DNA of 64,000 nucleotides from Apostichopus japonicus (taxonomy: Eukaryota; Echinodermata; Holothuroidea; Aspidochirotida; Stichopodidae): NCBI RefSeq assembly GCF_037975245.1, contig NC_092564.1, forward strand, positions 5,929,484 through 5,993,483. The letters are read 5' to 3'. The position numbers and the translations under genes are program-made. Numbering within the stretch: the first letter of the stretch is position 1; each line of letters begins with the position of its first letter. Below are positions 50,401-62,709 of the stretch, in pieces. The notes beneath the pieces were generated by a model. It was given only the letters and a program-made list of their open reading frames with translations, searched no databases and was not told the origin of the DNA.

Positions 50401-50506
50401 GTAGGCGTTTGTCTTCTTACATATACACGCGATCACATGATCTTGGCCAAAAGGCTCAGAAGCAAATGTATAGATATATAATTTAGTATAGTCGATTGGT
50501 AAAGAG

Positions 50507-50507
<1 letters not shown>

Positions 50508-50588
<81 letters not shown>
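50508..50588. repeat. (TA)n microsatellite, 81 bp
   Basis: Forty uninterrupted TA units. The frame with long Tyr-Ile repeats over it is an artefact. Confidence 0.95.
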
Positions 50589-50591
<3 letters not shown>

Positions 50592-53500
50592 ATTTAATTG
50601 AAGTGTATACGTAAAATGTCAAAACCTAGTATGCACTTGTCTTTTCGATAAAAGCATTTAAAGAAAACTGGTTTTTGTATCTATTGTAAATATTATGTCA
50701 TTACAGACATAATTTCCGCCATCAAATGACTCACAGTGTAAACATTATCATATACACTAAAACTATAAGAATCCACGCGACATTATTATAGTGTTGCCAA
50801 TTTTGTTCAGAGTGGGCTTCCATTCAAATATTTGTTTGGCAATTGTCCAAAGACCATATGATTTGGCAGCGGCGTCGTTTTGTTGTAGAAATGAGATTCG
50901 TAATTTAAGTGCATGATGCAAGTGTATATGTAATCACTGAGTTAACCCATTCTTTGAATGCTGACTAAATTATGATGTGCATGTGTCATTTGTCTAAGAA
51001 CATAGGAAATTCTAAGTCAATGGATAATCCAGCTGTGTCTGTAAGTTGATTTTCAAGACATTCACCATCAAAAAAATAAGGAAAAAGTCTAATTTCTTCA
51101 TTTCTGGCAAATTTGATAATGAAGCCAGCTCTAGGGCCTATATGTGTACCGCCGCATTTTGGCATCGGGGCCTATAATGATTCCAAGATACACTTCAAGA
51201 ACTCTATCAGTAAATTCCTTTTACATCTTCATGTTAAAGGTCATCAAATCGTCGCTGCTCTTACAATTGCTAGAATGTAGTAATGGTCAGTGATGCCCAG
51301 ATTTCAACAAGTAATTTACTGCCACCCTCAAAGCCTTTTCCCCGGACTTGTATTATGCGGACATTTAATTGTTTAATTGAACTTTACCCTCCAGGAAAGT
51401 ATACTATTGACAAATGTTAGCAAATTTTTAGCCAATGCTATATATGTAATTTGGGAGCAATACTGACTGCCTGTTCCTCAATTAGTTCAGAAGAAAATGT
51501 AATATTATGGGCTACATTATAAACATGATATACGATACAATGTATTATGACATAATATAACACTATAGGCTCATACCAGTTTTCTATAGATTTCTGTATT
51601 ATTTCATCTGAGTGAATTTTAAACTTAAATCCAGCTGTTTTGACTATTAGCCGCTGACCACGGTGAGTCGCATTATGCACAGATGCATATAAGATCAGTT
51701 CCAATGTAATAACATATACTCGTCAACAGGAACAGAAAGATCTGTGTCAAAGTTGCAAAATATAGAAATTCGAAAAACGAGAAATCTAAGGTAAACTTGA
51801 TGTTGTTTATACCCAACCGACATTATTTAGTATCTAGGCTATAGTGTATCTGGAGAACCATAACAAGACATGGAAACTCAACTTAGACCCCCAAAAAAGT
51901 GTTGATATACCGGGACCATAAATAATGGAATATTTTTAGTGCTAAGATTGTTTCTAAATAAATAGCTTTCCAAGTCCGCCGTTACGATGACATATTCTGC
52001 AACTTTTACTCAACTTCAATCATGAAGTCTACACAAATTCAGTCTATCTATGATCCATTGGGGAGTGGGGGGGGGGGTAGTTTTCTTTTTTATTTAATGC
52101 CATAAAGAGCCTGTCCTTGTCCTCGGACAAAAAATACAATATTGTATCCGAAGTCATACAAACCAGAATTCCAATGTATTTCTTCTGAGGGCTGGGGCAA
52201 CCTAATGGTAAATGTGTTAAGCCACTTTGATTTATGAGCCAAAGATGCCAAGGAAATAAAAGTGGAATAAGGCCATAGAAATACAACCACGACTGGTAAC
52301 AATATAGCTTTAACACGTTCTATAACACATGAAAATAAATGTCTTTCTCCAGCCGTATATTCGGATGCATCCTAAAGAGAGTAAAAATCAATTAACTTAG
52401 CGATGTGAATTATCCACCGTACAGGATGTGTAATACTTCGTTATTATAAATAGGAACTACTGACAACTTAAATCAATTATTCTTAGTCAAAATTGTCCAA
52501 TTAAGCCTTGAACCAAAATATTAAGTTCGTGTTCAGTATATAACCAGTATTAGGTCCTCCCCCCCCCCTCCCCTCTCTGCCCTCCCTCAGCCCTCCTCAC
52601 AAAAACAAACTGCAACAACACTTCTCTTCACCATCAGTGTTTTCCCCACAAACTATACAGCCTACGCAGCCATGTCTCTAAACCTGAAACTTTCCTCAAT
52701 ATTTTTATTATTCCCTTTCTGTAAATAATTTATTCCCGTTCTATTAGGGCTTCTACCGTTGAAGTGTTGAAAATATTCCACAATTATGCTTCAGACATTG
52801 TATCACAGGTTCATGCATACAACGTACGGCTCCAAGGGACATTAACGATGCTTATTTTCAAAGAGAAAATACAATAATACTTTATCCTTAATTGCATATT
52901 TGTAGCAGGATTCCTCAATTTGCGTGAACATTATAATCCGTTGAATTTTCCGAGTATATTCCCCCCATCTATACCGTGATAATACGGTAGCCCTTGGTCT
53001 TTCGTGAAATATTCAAAAGCGTGAATATATTATTATTTCTCTCGCTTTATCAAAGCCGTTTACAACTGATACACTATATGGACGAACAAAGGTAAATTGA
53101 CAGAAGTGAATCATGTGAGACTACCCTTCAAGAATATTCAATTATATATATTTATTCGTAGTAGTTGGAATGGTCTGTCGTTTCGCGCTTCTTTTAAGCA
53201 GTTTGGTTGTATTCTCACCCATCCCATAATTGTACGATTGGACACGTGCCAAGGAATTGTTTTCACCAGTTCCGTGAATTGGACCTACTCCCTACGGAGA
53301 AATAAGCTTGTCAGGTATAACAAGTATGTGGGCGTATCGTATCTGTTAGTTTCGGATGACCGTGTTTTCGACAACAAACATCGGATCGTATACACAGTTC
53401 ATATGCCAATTTGAAGTACTTATAGTGTTGTTGCTTACTTAATCTTCAACTGTTTTCTGCAGAGGACAGACTAGGCTACGAGTGCAACAACATGAGTATA

Positions 53501-54170
53501 CGAGTACAAGTAGAATTTCGACAGAATATGGGGTATATGACTGACACAAAATTAATCGTTTGATTGCCGCTGGCACACTGTTTGTTCAAGCCGAAGAAGC
53601 AAGCTGAACGAACCAGCCCTGCCGTGGAATCATATTTAATAGCTACAAATGTGTATCTGTCGGGTGGGGCCTAGCAGAAACAGAGGTAAATCCTTTTGCA
53701 GGAGATTAAGGTCCCTGCACTAAGTGCATGGACCTCACCATTTAAATCTAACACCTATAATAATTTAATGATCGTAACTCAGTTAGTTCTACCATTGCCA
53801 CCCGCATCTCCCACTCACAACTCTTACCCGTCAGACCCCTTCCACACACCCACCCACCCACCCATACACACACTTGAACGCATATCCTTCTGTAAACGAT
53901 CGTCCGTTACCGTCAGCTTGTACTAAACACCATACAACGTTTTACCGCAGTTGAGTTGAAGAGTTGAACCGATGGCGGTATATACAAAAACAACTAATGA
54001 AGCTCGACGTCTTTGTTTTGCTGTTGTTTCTATTATCGTTGTGATGTGACAAAAACTGGGATCTTTTTAGTTGACTTTGCAGGGAGACACTCTGTACTGG
54101 TTACACCGGCAACTGCCGTTCGTATAAGCAGAATATCAGCATATATTTTAAATGGTCCACATGGACCACA
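50589..54170. other. Intergenic stretch without recognised genes
   Basis: Nothing with coding support. The plus-strand frame 53097-53414 (105 codons) has no recognisable domain. There is a G run near 52065-52077, a C-rich run at 52558-52575, and a CCCACCCACCCA segment near 53850. Confidence 0.4.
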
Positions 54171-54195
54171 CGAGCGTATGGAACATTTATTTTAT

Positions 54196-54486
54196 TTAAT
54201 TCGAGATATCTGCAATTAATTTCAGATATCTCGAATTGATTGAAGATATCTCTCATTATTTCAGATATCTCCGATTCAATTTGAGATATCAGAAATTGTA
54301 TTTTCGATATCTTAATATTTATTTAAGATATCTCAAGTTGATTTTAAGATATCAAGAAATACATCAAAGATATCAAAAGTGGAAACATTATTTAAGATAT
54401 CTCGAATCGAATTCGAGATACCCAAAATTGAATTCGAGACATCATGAAAAGAATTCGAGATATCCAAATTGAATTCGAGATATCAA
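54196..54486. repeat. Left GATATC array
   Basis: About twelve GATATC sites plus near matches (GATACC, GACATC) at ~22-base spacing. The flanking half changes from TCTCGAATT orientation on the left to AATTCGAGA on the right. Confidence 0.85.
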
Positions 54487-54987
54487 AAATTCTGGCAGAC
54501 TGGCACTGTATAGCGGGACTTTCATTCAGTGCTTCCATAAATCAAACTCCCATTTTTTAGATGGACCTGACAATTTCTTTAGATTTTTCAGTTTTCTGAA
54601 ACTAAAGAGGGCCACAAAGGCCAATTAAACTTGTTTTAAAGGGCATATTATTCAGATTCTTGCAGCATAGGCCGGATAACGGGCGTGTTATGAATGCGTA
54701 TAACATGGCAATGTGAGCTACACATAAACTACCGATGGGCCAAGCATAAATAAATGGTTTTCCTGCAAATATTCTTCATTTTTTTCGTATCTGTCACATT
54801 TCTAGAATTTTAGCTCATGAACTTTCTTCTTTTTTCCCCGTAAGGTTTCCGTCATTTCACTTATACCAAGAAGTCATCGATTTTCCTTACAATCAGAAAG
54901 TTTGGGAGTGGAAGTACGGCTATAAGATTACTTATTCGCGTTCATGCAGTTCAGAGGACAGTCACAGTTATGTACCGGAAACTGAAT

Positions 54988-55220
54988 TTTGGATATCTCG
55001 AATTCGAATTCTTGATATCTCTAATTGTATTCCCGATATCTCCAATTCAATTTTGGATATATCTCGAATTCGAATTCTTATAATCTCGAATTCAATTTCT
55101 GATATCTCAATATGTTTAAATTATTAATATCTTGAAATGAATTGGAGATATCTGGAAATGAATTAGAGACATCTTAAAAAGAATTAGGGATATGCAAAAA
55201 ATGAATTAGAGATATTTGTA
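54988..55220. repeat. Right GATATC array
   Basis: About ten GATATC/GATAT sites in the same arrangement, starting with TCTCGAATTCGAATTC and ending with AATTAGAGATAT; an inverted counterpart of the left array. Confidence 0.85.
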
Positions 55221-55259
55221 ATTGTTGAATAAATGTTAAAATGGCGTACCATACGAGCG

Positions 55260-55788
55260 TACTTCACCGATTACGTCGGTAGATTCATACCAGTTATCCA
55301 TCATGGTAGTGTCCAAACTCAATACTCAAAACAGACAGGGCTACATTTATATTACCCTTACATGGGTTTGCAATGTGTTTCAACTGTTCATCCGCTTCTT
55401 TCCAAAACGTTGCCTCGCTAAATGTATATTGTGCCGATCACATGATTCACGGCTGATGAATCCAGATCAGAAGTGAGTTAAATTAAGGAAAGTCACCCTT
55501 GGGAACGTAACCCACTCAAGCCTGCTGGATCCACTCACAACCCCAGTACCCTTACACCGAGACGATCTTGGGTCGTTAACACGGCTGGGGCGGGGTGGGG
55601 GGGGGGATGTATTAACCACAAATCTATCAGAACGTCCAAGTGGCTAATACTTAATGAGCCGAGCTAAGAGAATTACAGCATGTACTAGATAAATGTAATT
55701 AATACGATGAAAATGATCGCACAATTTTTGAATCTAAGTCCTCTTACTCAAACCCTCCCCTACATACAGCCCTACCCCAGAACACTGA
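55260..55788. other. Intergenic spacer
   Basis: A G-rich stretch at 55586-55605. No gene seen. Confidence 0.4.
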
Positions 55789-55796
55789 CAATAGGT

Positions 55797-56446
55797 CAAG
55801 GGCGGCGGAAGCACTTTTAATCTGGGGGGGGGGCACCGACATCAAAGGGCACTTTGCAGAAATTCGATTGGACTGATGCAGCCTTATATTTAGTACCCTT
55901 TATAACTCTTATTGTATTATCTTATTTGCGTATACACTTCACTCCATCAACGCCCCCCCCCCCCAATAAGGAAAATATGCATACTAGCACTGCAATATCC
56001 AATGTGCAAATTGGGAAACAAGGAACAAGTTTTCTTTTGAGACAAAATGAGGTGAAATCATGCTAGTTGCTAATTTAGGAATCTTCCAAATTAGAGTTTA
56101 TTTCTTGTCGATATCTTAACAAATTTTTCCATTCGAAATAGCTTTGAGTTTGACCCACAGAAATTCATTAAATGTCAGGGGCGTAGCCAGGATTTGCAAA
56201 GTTGTATGCACGACTATCTGAGCGGAGCGCCACCATCAGTTGGCGCGGAGCGTACAAGAAAATTTTTGGTTTTACAAACCCCTCAGATGGCTGGAAACGG
56301 CCCTTCCCGAGTGTTGATTCTGGTTCCCTGGCCTCTTGCTAACTTGAGACACCTCAATTTTTATGTAGAAAAAGGGCACATTTTTAACCTGAGGAAAAGT
56401 GGGGGGGGGGGGGGCACAGGGGCCACGTGCCGTTCCGCCGCCCTTG
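55797..56446. mobile_element. hAT-type MITE, 650 bp, with a block shared with 1887-3675
   Basis: Perfect 14-bp inverted ends CAAGGGCGGCGGAA and exact 8-bp duplications CAATAGGT at 55789-55796 and 56447-56454. Inside, from 56179, CAGGGGCGTAGCCAGGATTT and the block with AGCGGAGCGCCACCATC (56220-56270) match the left end of the 1887 element, so another element may be nested or the two families exchanged parts. G runs occur near both ends. Confidence 0.93.
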
Positions 56447-56454
56447 CAATAGGT

Positions 56455-58679
56455 GCCTTCTATATGAACAGCAGTGAAGACATTGGCTTCATGGTTCACC
56501 ATACGGCACAGTTACCATCTTTCTATGATGTCACTTGTATAAAGAGAAACTTCTGGTGTACTAAATTGGCCATTTGTTTTACCATTATCAACGTTCGTAA
56601 TAATTGTATATAGTCAGTTTGTTTTCGATGGTAAAGGCTAAAAGCGGGACAATAGCATGATTTTATATTTTTGGTCGGGAAGCATGCAGGCTATTTTTTT
56701 TTCCATAGGGGAACGGGACTTTTTTTTCGTGGACCGTATGGCAATCATATATTCCCTACTTTTATCATGCTTTCATACAAGTTTTATTTCTACGCGGCGC
56801 CATTGAATATAATTACGAGGCTGCATTGCGAAAGGAATATATATGTCGTGTGTATATACTAAGAGAAATGTCCCAATGTTCTGGATGGGGGGGGGGTGGG
56901 GTGGGGGGGGGGGTGATGTAGGTGATGGGGACGGAGACGGAGACAGGGGGGGGGGCTTTTATCTGCAAATACCTTACTTTCAGAATGTGATGCCTCTACT
57001 CCTATTTGTTTTTGCAATGAGATTGAGTGTAGGCAAGAACTCGTCTTACAAGAAAAGAGCGGATATCATTGAAGTTGACCACAATACTAATATACGGAAA
57101 TGCCAAATAAGCAATAATTATGAACATGTGTTGAACGCGGCACACCAATTGTTATTTTGATATATAAATATCATGTTTGAGTCAATACATTGGTTTGTCT
57201 CACATTATAACAGTTCCATTAATCGACACAGACATTCCGTTCTAAGAATTTGAAACGAAATAATGACATTTTCCGGGGGTAAGCTTTCTGCTTACAAGCA
57301 GTAGCACATAGAAACATGCCAATGGTTAAGTCACAGAGTGTCCTTTAGTATATGTAGTATACCTGATGCAGGGCATTATTTTTCTTTGGATAAACGATGT
57401 GTATACCGTATATGTTATGACGGATACGAATGACACAGGACTATCCAATTGTCATGATGAAGACAATACAGGCTTTGTTGTTACCAGACACATTCATAAA
57501 ATTGACGAGATGTTAAAAAGTTCATGACTCTTTCATAAAAGAAACTATGCTCATGATCACCCATGAAGCATTAAATGGACAACCGCAATTTGAGAGAGCA
57601 ATTTACTTCAGTTACAAGCTGATATTAATATAGATAAGAAAATGTCATCACGTGACATCGCGTTCTGCATGCAAGTTTGTCAGTGTACTCATATATGTAC
57701 ATGTAGGCTAGCTCCGTGACGTACTCATGCTTTTAAGCTGGGTACCTACAGGTGGGACGGAAGGGGGAGGGGGTGAAGACCCTGCAATTTATTGGGATTT
57801 ATAGAATGAAATTATATGAGACTGGCTCGGAGTTGGATATTAAAGCTGTGCTTTTAGTCTTGTCAACTTGAAACCAACTAGTAACGATAAATTAGCCAAA
57901 AATTACAAGGCTTGCCCCCCCGGCCCCCAAAACAATAAATAAATAAATGAAATCAAAACACTACAAAACTCTTTGTACTCATTAATTTCCGTATTGGGTT
58001 CATCGTTTAACTGCGAAAGGAGCTGCATGGGTCAGCATATTATGTGTAACCATGAGTCTCCGAGTGAGCTTAGTGTCCAATCATGCCTATAACTTGACTG
58101 GAGTAAGAGTGTCAGAAAGTTACAACCCAACTTGAACGCATAATACGGCTTTAGCAAAGTTATTATAAAGTTATAAAGGCTTAGTTATCTATGTTGCTCG
58201 AAACATCATTGGGACACCAGTAAGAAAATTTTGATCACCTTTATCGAACTGTTACACTTCCTTTACTGCCGCTTTCAGAAAAGCTTATTCTTTTGGAATT
58301 GGATCTCATCAAGTTGGAGGATTCAACGCTCCAGAAAGCACTTTTGGTTACTTTTAGCAATTCGCGATTAATAACAATTTCTGCCAAATATAAATGATTA
58401 AACGGTCGGTTCTATAGTGACTCACTTTGCACTATTTCTGAACTATTACTCACTAAATAAAAGAACATGCCCCCGTGACAATGCTGGCAAGTGATTGTGA
58501 CGTATACGCGTAGTACATTTAGATGGCGTGCTTCATAATACTATTTCCTGATGTACACATACATACCTTTTGTACGCCAATATCGTTACACGTAGTGCAT
58601 ACAGCATCATCATCGTCAGCGGTGTTGGACTACGAGTACAAAGTGTAGACGCCATAAGCAGTATATGCGAGGGCAGTGT
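56455..58679. other. Intergenic region upstream of BZW
   Basis: No gene. It includes a G-rich tract (56885-56957) with several G10 runs, responsible for a poly-Gly frame. Shortly before 58680 the sequence becomes richer in CpG. Confidence 0.4.
56885..56957 (+). repeat. G-rich tract
   Basis: Several runs of four to eleven G (GGGGTGGGG type), then GGAGAC repeats and a further G10. Potential quadruplex. Confidence 0.85.
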
Positions 58680-58761
58680 GATACACGCTTAGTTCAGTAC
58701 AAACACGTGAGAAAGCGAACAACTTGATTTGGACTGTTTGGTATTTTTTCATTTCCTCTCG
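58680..58761 (+). promoter_or_regulatory. BZW1: Candidate non-coding first exon and promoter area of BZW
   Basis: Because the exon at 62710 opens only 11 bases before ATG with a clear splice acceptor, BZW must have an upstream leader exon. The best candidate I see ends at 58761 in CTCTCG|GTAAGT, a near-perfect donor after a T-rich leader. The left limit is a guess. The preceding 250 bases are unusually rich in CpG and ACGT motifs compared with surrounding AT-rich DNA, as promoters often are. The link to BZW is inference from position and strand. Confidence 0.4.
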
Positions 58762-59455
58762 GTAAGTTGTAGTGTTTTTACATCAGTGAATACACACGTA
58801 AACTACATTTGACTTAGGAATCAAACATTGAGTAAAGAGACCATTTAACGTCTACAATTGATATAACTTTTATATAAAGTTGACGGTTAGAACATAAGGA
58901 AACAGATAGGCATAGCCCTATACAAGGCCATAGTTAGGCTAGGGCTTAGCCTACTGCCCTACTGACGAACTTCAGGCCAGTAATACAGTATGTGCAAGGA
59001 CGTGATACATGGCGTATCATCATTTCGTAAAGTTAACCCTTTACTATATGTAGACTAATATTCTGCAGTGATGCTCGGTTTTAAGTAGGGCAATTTTATT
59101 CATGTGTTTTTTATTCATGTGTACATTTAATTAAAGGAGAAATAAGCCCTAGCCTTTTCTGCTTAGACTAGAGTTTGCAGTACGCTCTTTTCGACAGATT
59201 CAACACGTATTCTTGAAAACATTCTTTCAACCTTAGGATCTACTTAACTTTCACCCATGGCTTTCGCCATTTTGTTTGAATTCTGGCAGTTCCTGCTTGT
59301 TTTGTGACGTAAGCGAGCCACATATTGCATTTCGACACATTGAACTAGGGCCTAGTGTTCCTACGCGCTGTTCACGATAACTAAGGCAATAGCTAGTCAA
59401 ATCTTTCTCCCCGAAACACCTTTCCAGACTCAGGAATTTTTGAAAACAAGAGAAC

Positions 59456-59668
59456 ATGGATGCATTTGGACTTGAGTGCTATCAAATTGATCCTGAATAC
59501 ACAGTGGAGGAACTGAGAAAACGAGACCTAGGCCTAGAGCTTGCTAAACATGTTGCATTAGTGGCCGACACTGGCAGTTACTATGATGTTAGAACTGGAA
59601 ACACTAGTAACAGTTCTGCAACAGAGGGGCAAGCCTGGTGCTTTTGTACATTTTCTTTTCTCTGTTAA
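59456..59668 (+). CDS. Unidentified 70-codon ORF, possible first coding exon
   Basis: An ATG in a strong context (GAACATGG) opens 70 codons beginning MDAFGLECYQIDPEYTVEEL and containing the charged, helix-like stretch RKRDLGLELAKHVALVADTG. Amino-acid composition up to about residue 55 looks like real protein; the last dozen residues (CFCTFSFLC) look like intron. A possible donor inside is ACTA|GTAACA near 59606. About 150 bases upstream lies TGACGTAA, a CRE/ATF-type site. It may be a first exon of another gene, an alternative BZW start, or chance. I do not recognise the sequence. Confidence 0.28.
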   Translation: MDAFGLECYQIDPEYTVEELRKRDLGLELAKHVALVADTGSYYDVRTGNTSNSSATEGQAWCFCTFSFLC

Positions 59669-62378
59669 CCTTTTCCCGTCAAGAGAAAACATACTATCGT
59701 TTTCAGTTCCCTGCTCCTTCCTCCCCTCTCCTGTTTACTCAACCAGCCTGACACTCCAGAATATTGAACCAAGTTTCAAACAATCTCCGAGATCAGGTGT
59801 GCAATTCAAATGCAGACGGGAATTGTTTAACTTATGATGTGGCTCACTGATGATCACTTTTGAAGCGCCCTCAATACATAGTGGCCGCCAACACAGTAGG
59901 TGTGAAAAAATAATTAGTCGATTCCTGGAAATTTGGGGAAAGGTAGTTTTGACTAGTTATTTCACAGAGGGTGTAAGAATATTAGTCTCTTCTATATGAG
60001 GTCACTGCAAAACCCCAATATTTATTTCTCCTTTGAACTATTTAAAGATCTGCTTTATTGGCTCCAATTAAGCACACTAAAGCTAGGAAAGTTTTGTGAT
60101 TACATAATTGGCCTGCCACGGTCGAAAATCGACCTCAGGCTTTAAAATTAGCTTCTTAACACCTTAAGGCTCTTTGTGTAAACACTGTGTAGAAATATGT
60201 TCCTGTCTACAGTGTAGTTAATCATATAGCATTCACACAAGGATCCTCATACAAGAAAATATATATGGCAGGCGTTGCAGACTCATTGGTAACAAGAGGC
60301 CATTTTACCACCAAGACAGGTGGATTATGTAATCTCAAGAAACTTTTCCATGATATTCAATTTCTATCTCTGTACCTTATTTTCAATTCATGCAGTTCAC
60401 TCAGTGCCATTCAGTATAACTTCTGTGGTTGGTTGGCTCTATTACTGGACGAGATATTGCCACTTATCTTCCTAAGAGCCATCAGATAGAAATATAACAC
60501 AGTACACACTACAGGTGGTACCTTTTCTTGAATGTGTTTCTGCAATAATTGGTTTGAGCTGTCTAAGCTTTTAATTTTGGACTACTGTAGGAAACCTTAC
60601 AACAAGAGCTCTGGCATGAATTGAATATCTGAAAAGTTTGACCCTACATAGAGGAGGACTTGATTGTCTTAAGTACTGTTGAATGTATATACATGTACAT
60701 AAATAATTGGTATAAACGTATAGGGAAAAGTAATTTTGAGTAAGTTTGAAGAGTCTCTCGATATTGTTTTCATTGCTCCTTAATTAAACTGGATTTGATG
60801 CAGGGTGGACCAATCATAGAGTGGGAATGATTTGTCACTGGGGTGAATTGGTAAATGTCTTAAAAAATGATGAACACGACCATTTCAAAAGTTGCCTGGC
60901 TGTTTGTGAAATTTGATGTTGGGTGTTCTTGACCTTCAGCTGTTGACACAAGTTCTGTTTGGCTATCTATTCTTTCAGCATCCTTTTTTATACCCTTTTA
61001 TTAATACTTAATGAAGGGAAGAAAGTGTTTTTGTTTCTTTGTCGTTGCTTTAATTGATTGCAATCTCCACAGTTAAATAAATAAATAAAACGGAAGAAAA
61101 ATAGTTCCGTCTTAAGTTTATTCGAGTGTAACTTAGAAACATGCATTAAAAATGTCAAACATAATCACATAAAAAATGGAACAATGCAAACACAGTAGAA
61201 ATCGCGTCTAAAAGAAAACATGAAGAAAACATGACACAAAGGCTAAGAAAAGGTAGGCCAATGTTATCTTCAAAAGCCTTGCTCAAATTTGAGAATGCAA
61301 TGGGGATCAGGATCTTGCTTCCCCTTTGGGAGGGTTATAAAGTTGATCCTGGATGCCACCACATTTGTTTACAAATTAATTAGCTATTTCTGGCATTCTG
61401 GTGTGCCTGCCTTAAGACACCCACAGGTCTATGTTTATGCTGAAAAGATGGCAAAGAACAGGAGATCTCGGAAAGAATGATCCCCGAGCTTCACGCAAAA
61501 GAACTAGATCTTAATCGCCAATGTTGTGCCAGGATCCTCACGAAAGGAAGATGGCAATTGCAGGGTCTTATCTTGAGTACACCAGTGTTCATAGTACTGA
61601 GCTGAATGCCCTTGCTGCATCAGGTTCCTCTTGTGGTCTCAATTGTGATGAAGGCTCTTGTGTCCTTCCATTTATGAGGAAGAAAATATATATTTCACTG
61701 TTGTAATTTACTCCTGCCTATTCCTAAGACAAAGGGATTTGACAAAGTTGAATGTTTTAAATGTTGTTCTCTGTTAATTTATGTGGTATATTCCCAAAAA
61801 AGAATGAAGGACAATTTCCTGGTGATGCTCATGCCTATATTAATGAAAGGGGTTCATATCTACTTCCAAGCCATGAAGAGTATTGAAAATGCTAGTTAAG
61901 GTTGTCAATGTATACCATAGATTTTGGCTAAAATCTGTTCAAAAATGTTTTACAGCACATCATATGGAACCATTTGAACTTTTCCCCTTTGCGAACATCA
62001 ATCCATAAAGTCACTGCGTCACACTGAATTTTCCAAATTAACCCTGTGTTGGAAATTCAATATATTGATTTTTCTTGGTAGAAAACAATAATGTGCTCTT
62101 ATGGATGGAGTTGCATGGTAGAATTGTAACCATGCTTATGTTTCAACTCCCAGTGATGATTCATTCCTTAGGTGGAAGGGATGGGTGAGGGAGAGGTTAA
62201 TGGTTGGTGGCTGAGGAGAGAGTAGCTAATTATACTCGGACACTAATAACATCCTGTTGTCACCTTGTATAAATTTGAAAGTAACAAATAAACTCCAGAC
62301 GTAATATTTCACAATTACAATACAGTGCAATGTTAATATTTAAAATGTTTACCAATATCATACTACATACATCCCATT

Positions 62379-62400
62379 TATATATATATATATATATATA
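62379..62400. repeat. (TA)n microsatellite, 22 bp
   Basis: Eleven TA units. Confidence 0.95.
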
Positions 62401-62709
62401 TTTATAGATTTAGACATATGTACATGTATACATACCTACAGTAAGAAGTGGAATTCCCCAGTCATGAAGGCATAATCATACTCATTCCCGAAAAGTGATT
62501 TAGTTCTAACTGTGCGCAACTTTGGGGGGTACCAGAATGAATACTGTCAGTTTTACATTGACTAGAATATTATTGGTAATAATGAAGTAATATTGCTACG
62601 ATGAACCAATCATATCTCATGGTTGTACATTGTGACTAACCTACAGTACGGGGTACGTTATTTTTGGTATATTTGATTGATTTCCTTTATCCCCCCTTTT
62701 TAATTTCAG

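Larger units (their letters stand above)
54177..55253. mobile_element. TIR element with arrays of GATATC motifs, 1077 bp
   Basis: Ends are TATGGAAC and GTACCATA (inverted), and CGAGCG lies exactly on both outer sides (54171-54176 and 55254-55259). The first ~300 and last ~235 bases are arrays of GAGATATC or AGATATCTCGAATT-like motifs spaced about 22 bases apart; the ~500 bp between (54487-54980) is non-repetitive. There is no transposase. The pattern gives a false 78-codon frame rich in RYL/RYP. Confidence 0.8.
58762..62709. other. BZW1: Proposed first intron of BZW
   Basis: Apart from the unidentified ORF at 59456-59668 I see no exon. Frames at 61289-61480 and 61521-61706 are overlapping, interrupted by stops and unrecognised. 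(TA)11 lies at 62379-62400. No delimited transposon. Confidence 0.4.

Noticed and set aside
50200-50622. 140-codon minus-strand frame with long Tyr-Ile repeats
   Set aside because: Produced by the (TA)n microsatellite and the SINE beside it.
52090-52302. Minus-strand frame starting with a signal-like hydrophobic stretch, considered as the receptor's first exon
   Set aside because: It has no ATG in frame (begins with TTG) and no suitable phase-1 donor; the 47710-47764 exon fits fully.
53097-53414. 105-codon intergenic frame
   Set aside because: No domain or neighbouring exon recognised; could be chance in low-stop sequence.
54236-54472. 78-codon frame with repeated RYL/RYP
   Set aside because: A translation of the GATATC array; no codon-level conservation is visible between units and the frame shifts freely.
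56194-56613. 139-codon frame sharing a peptide with the frame at 1859-2062
   Set aside because: Similarity is explained by a shared non-coding repeat block; the rest of the frames is unrelated and contains a poly-Gly stretch from a G run.
56843-57160. 105-codon Gly/Asp-rich frame
   Set aside because: G-run artefact.
61289-61706. Overlapping frames that looked like a decayed retrogene
   Set aside because: No family recognised in any frame and stops in each; not supported.
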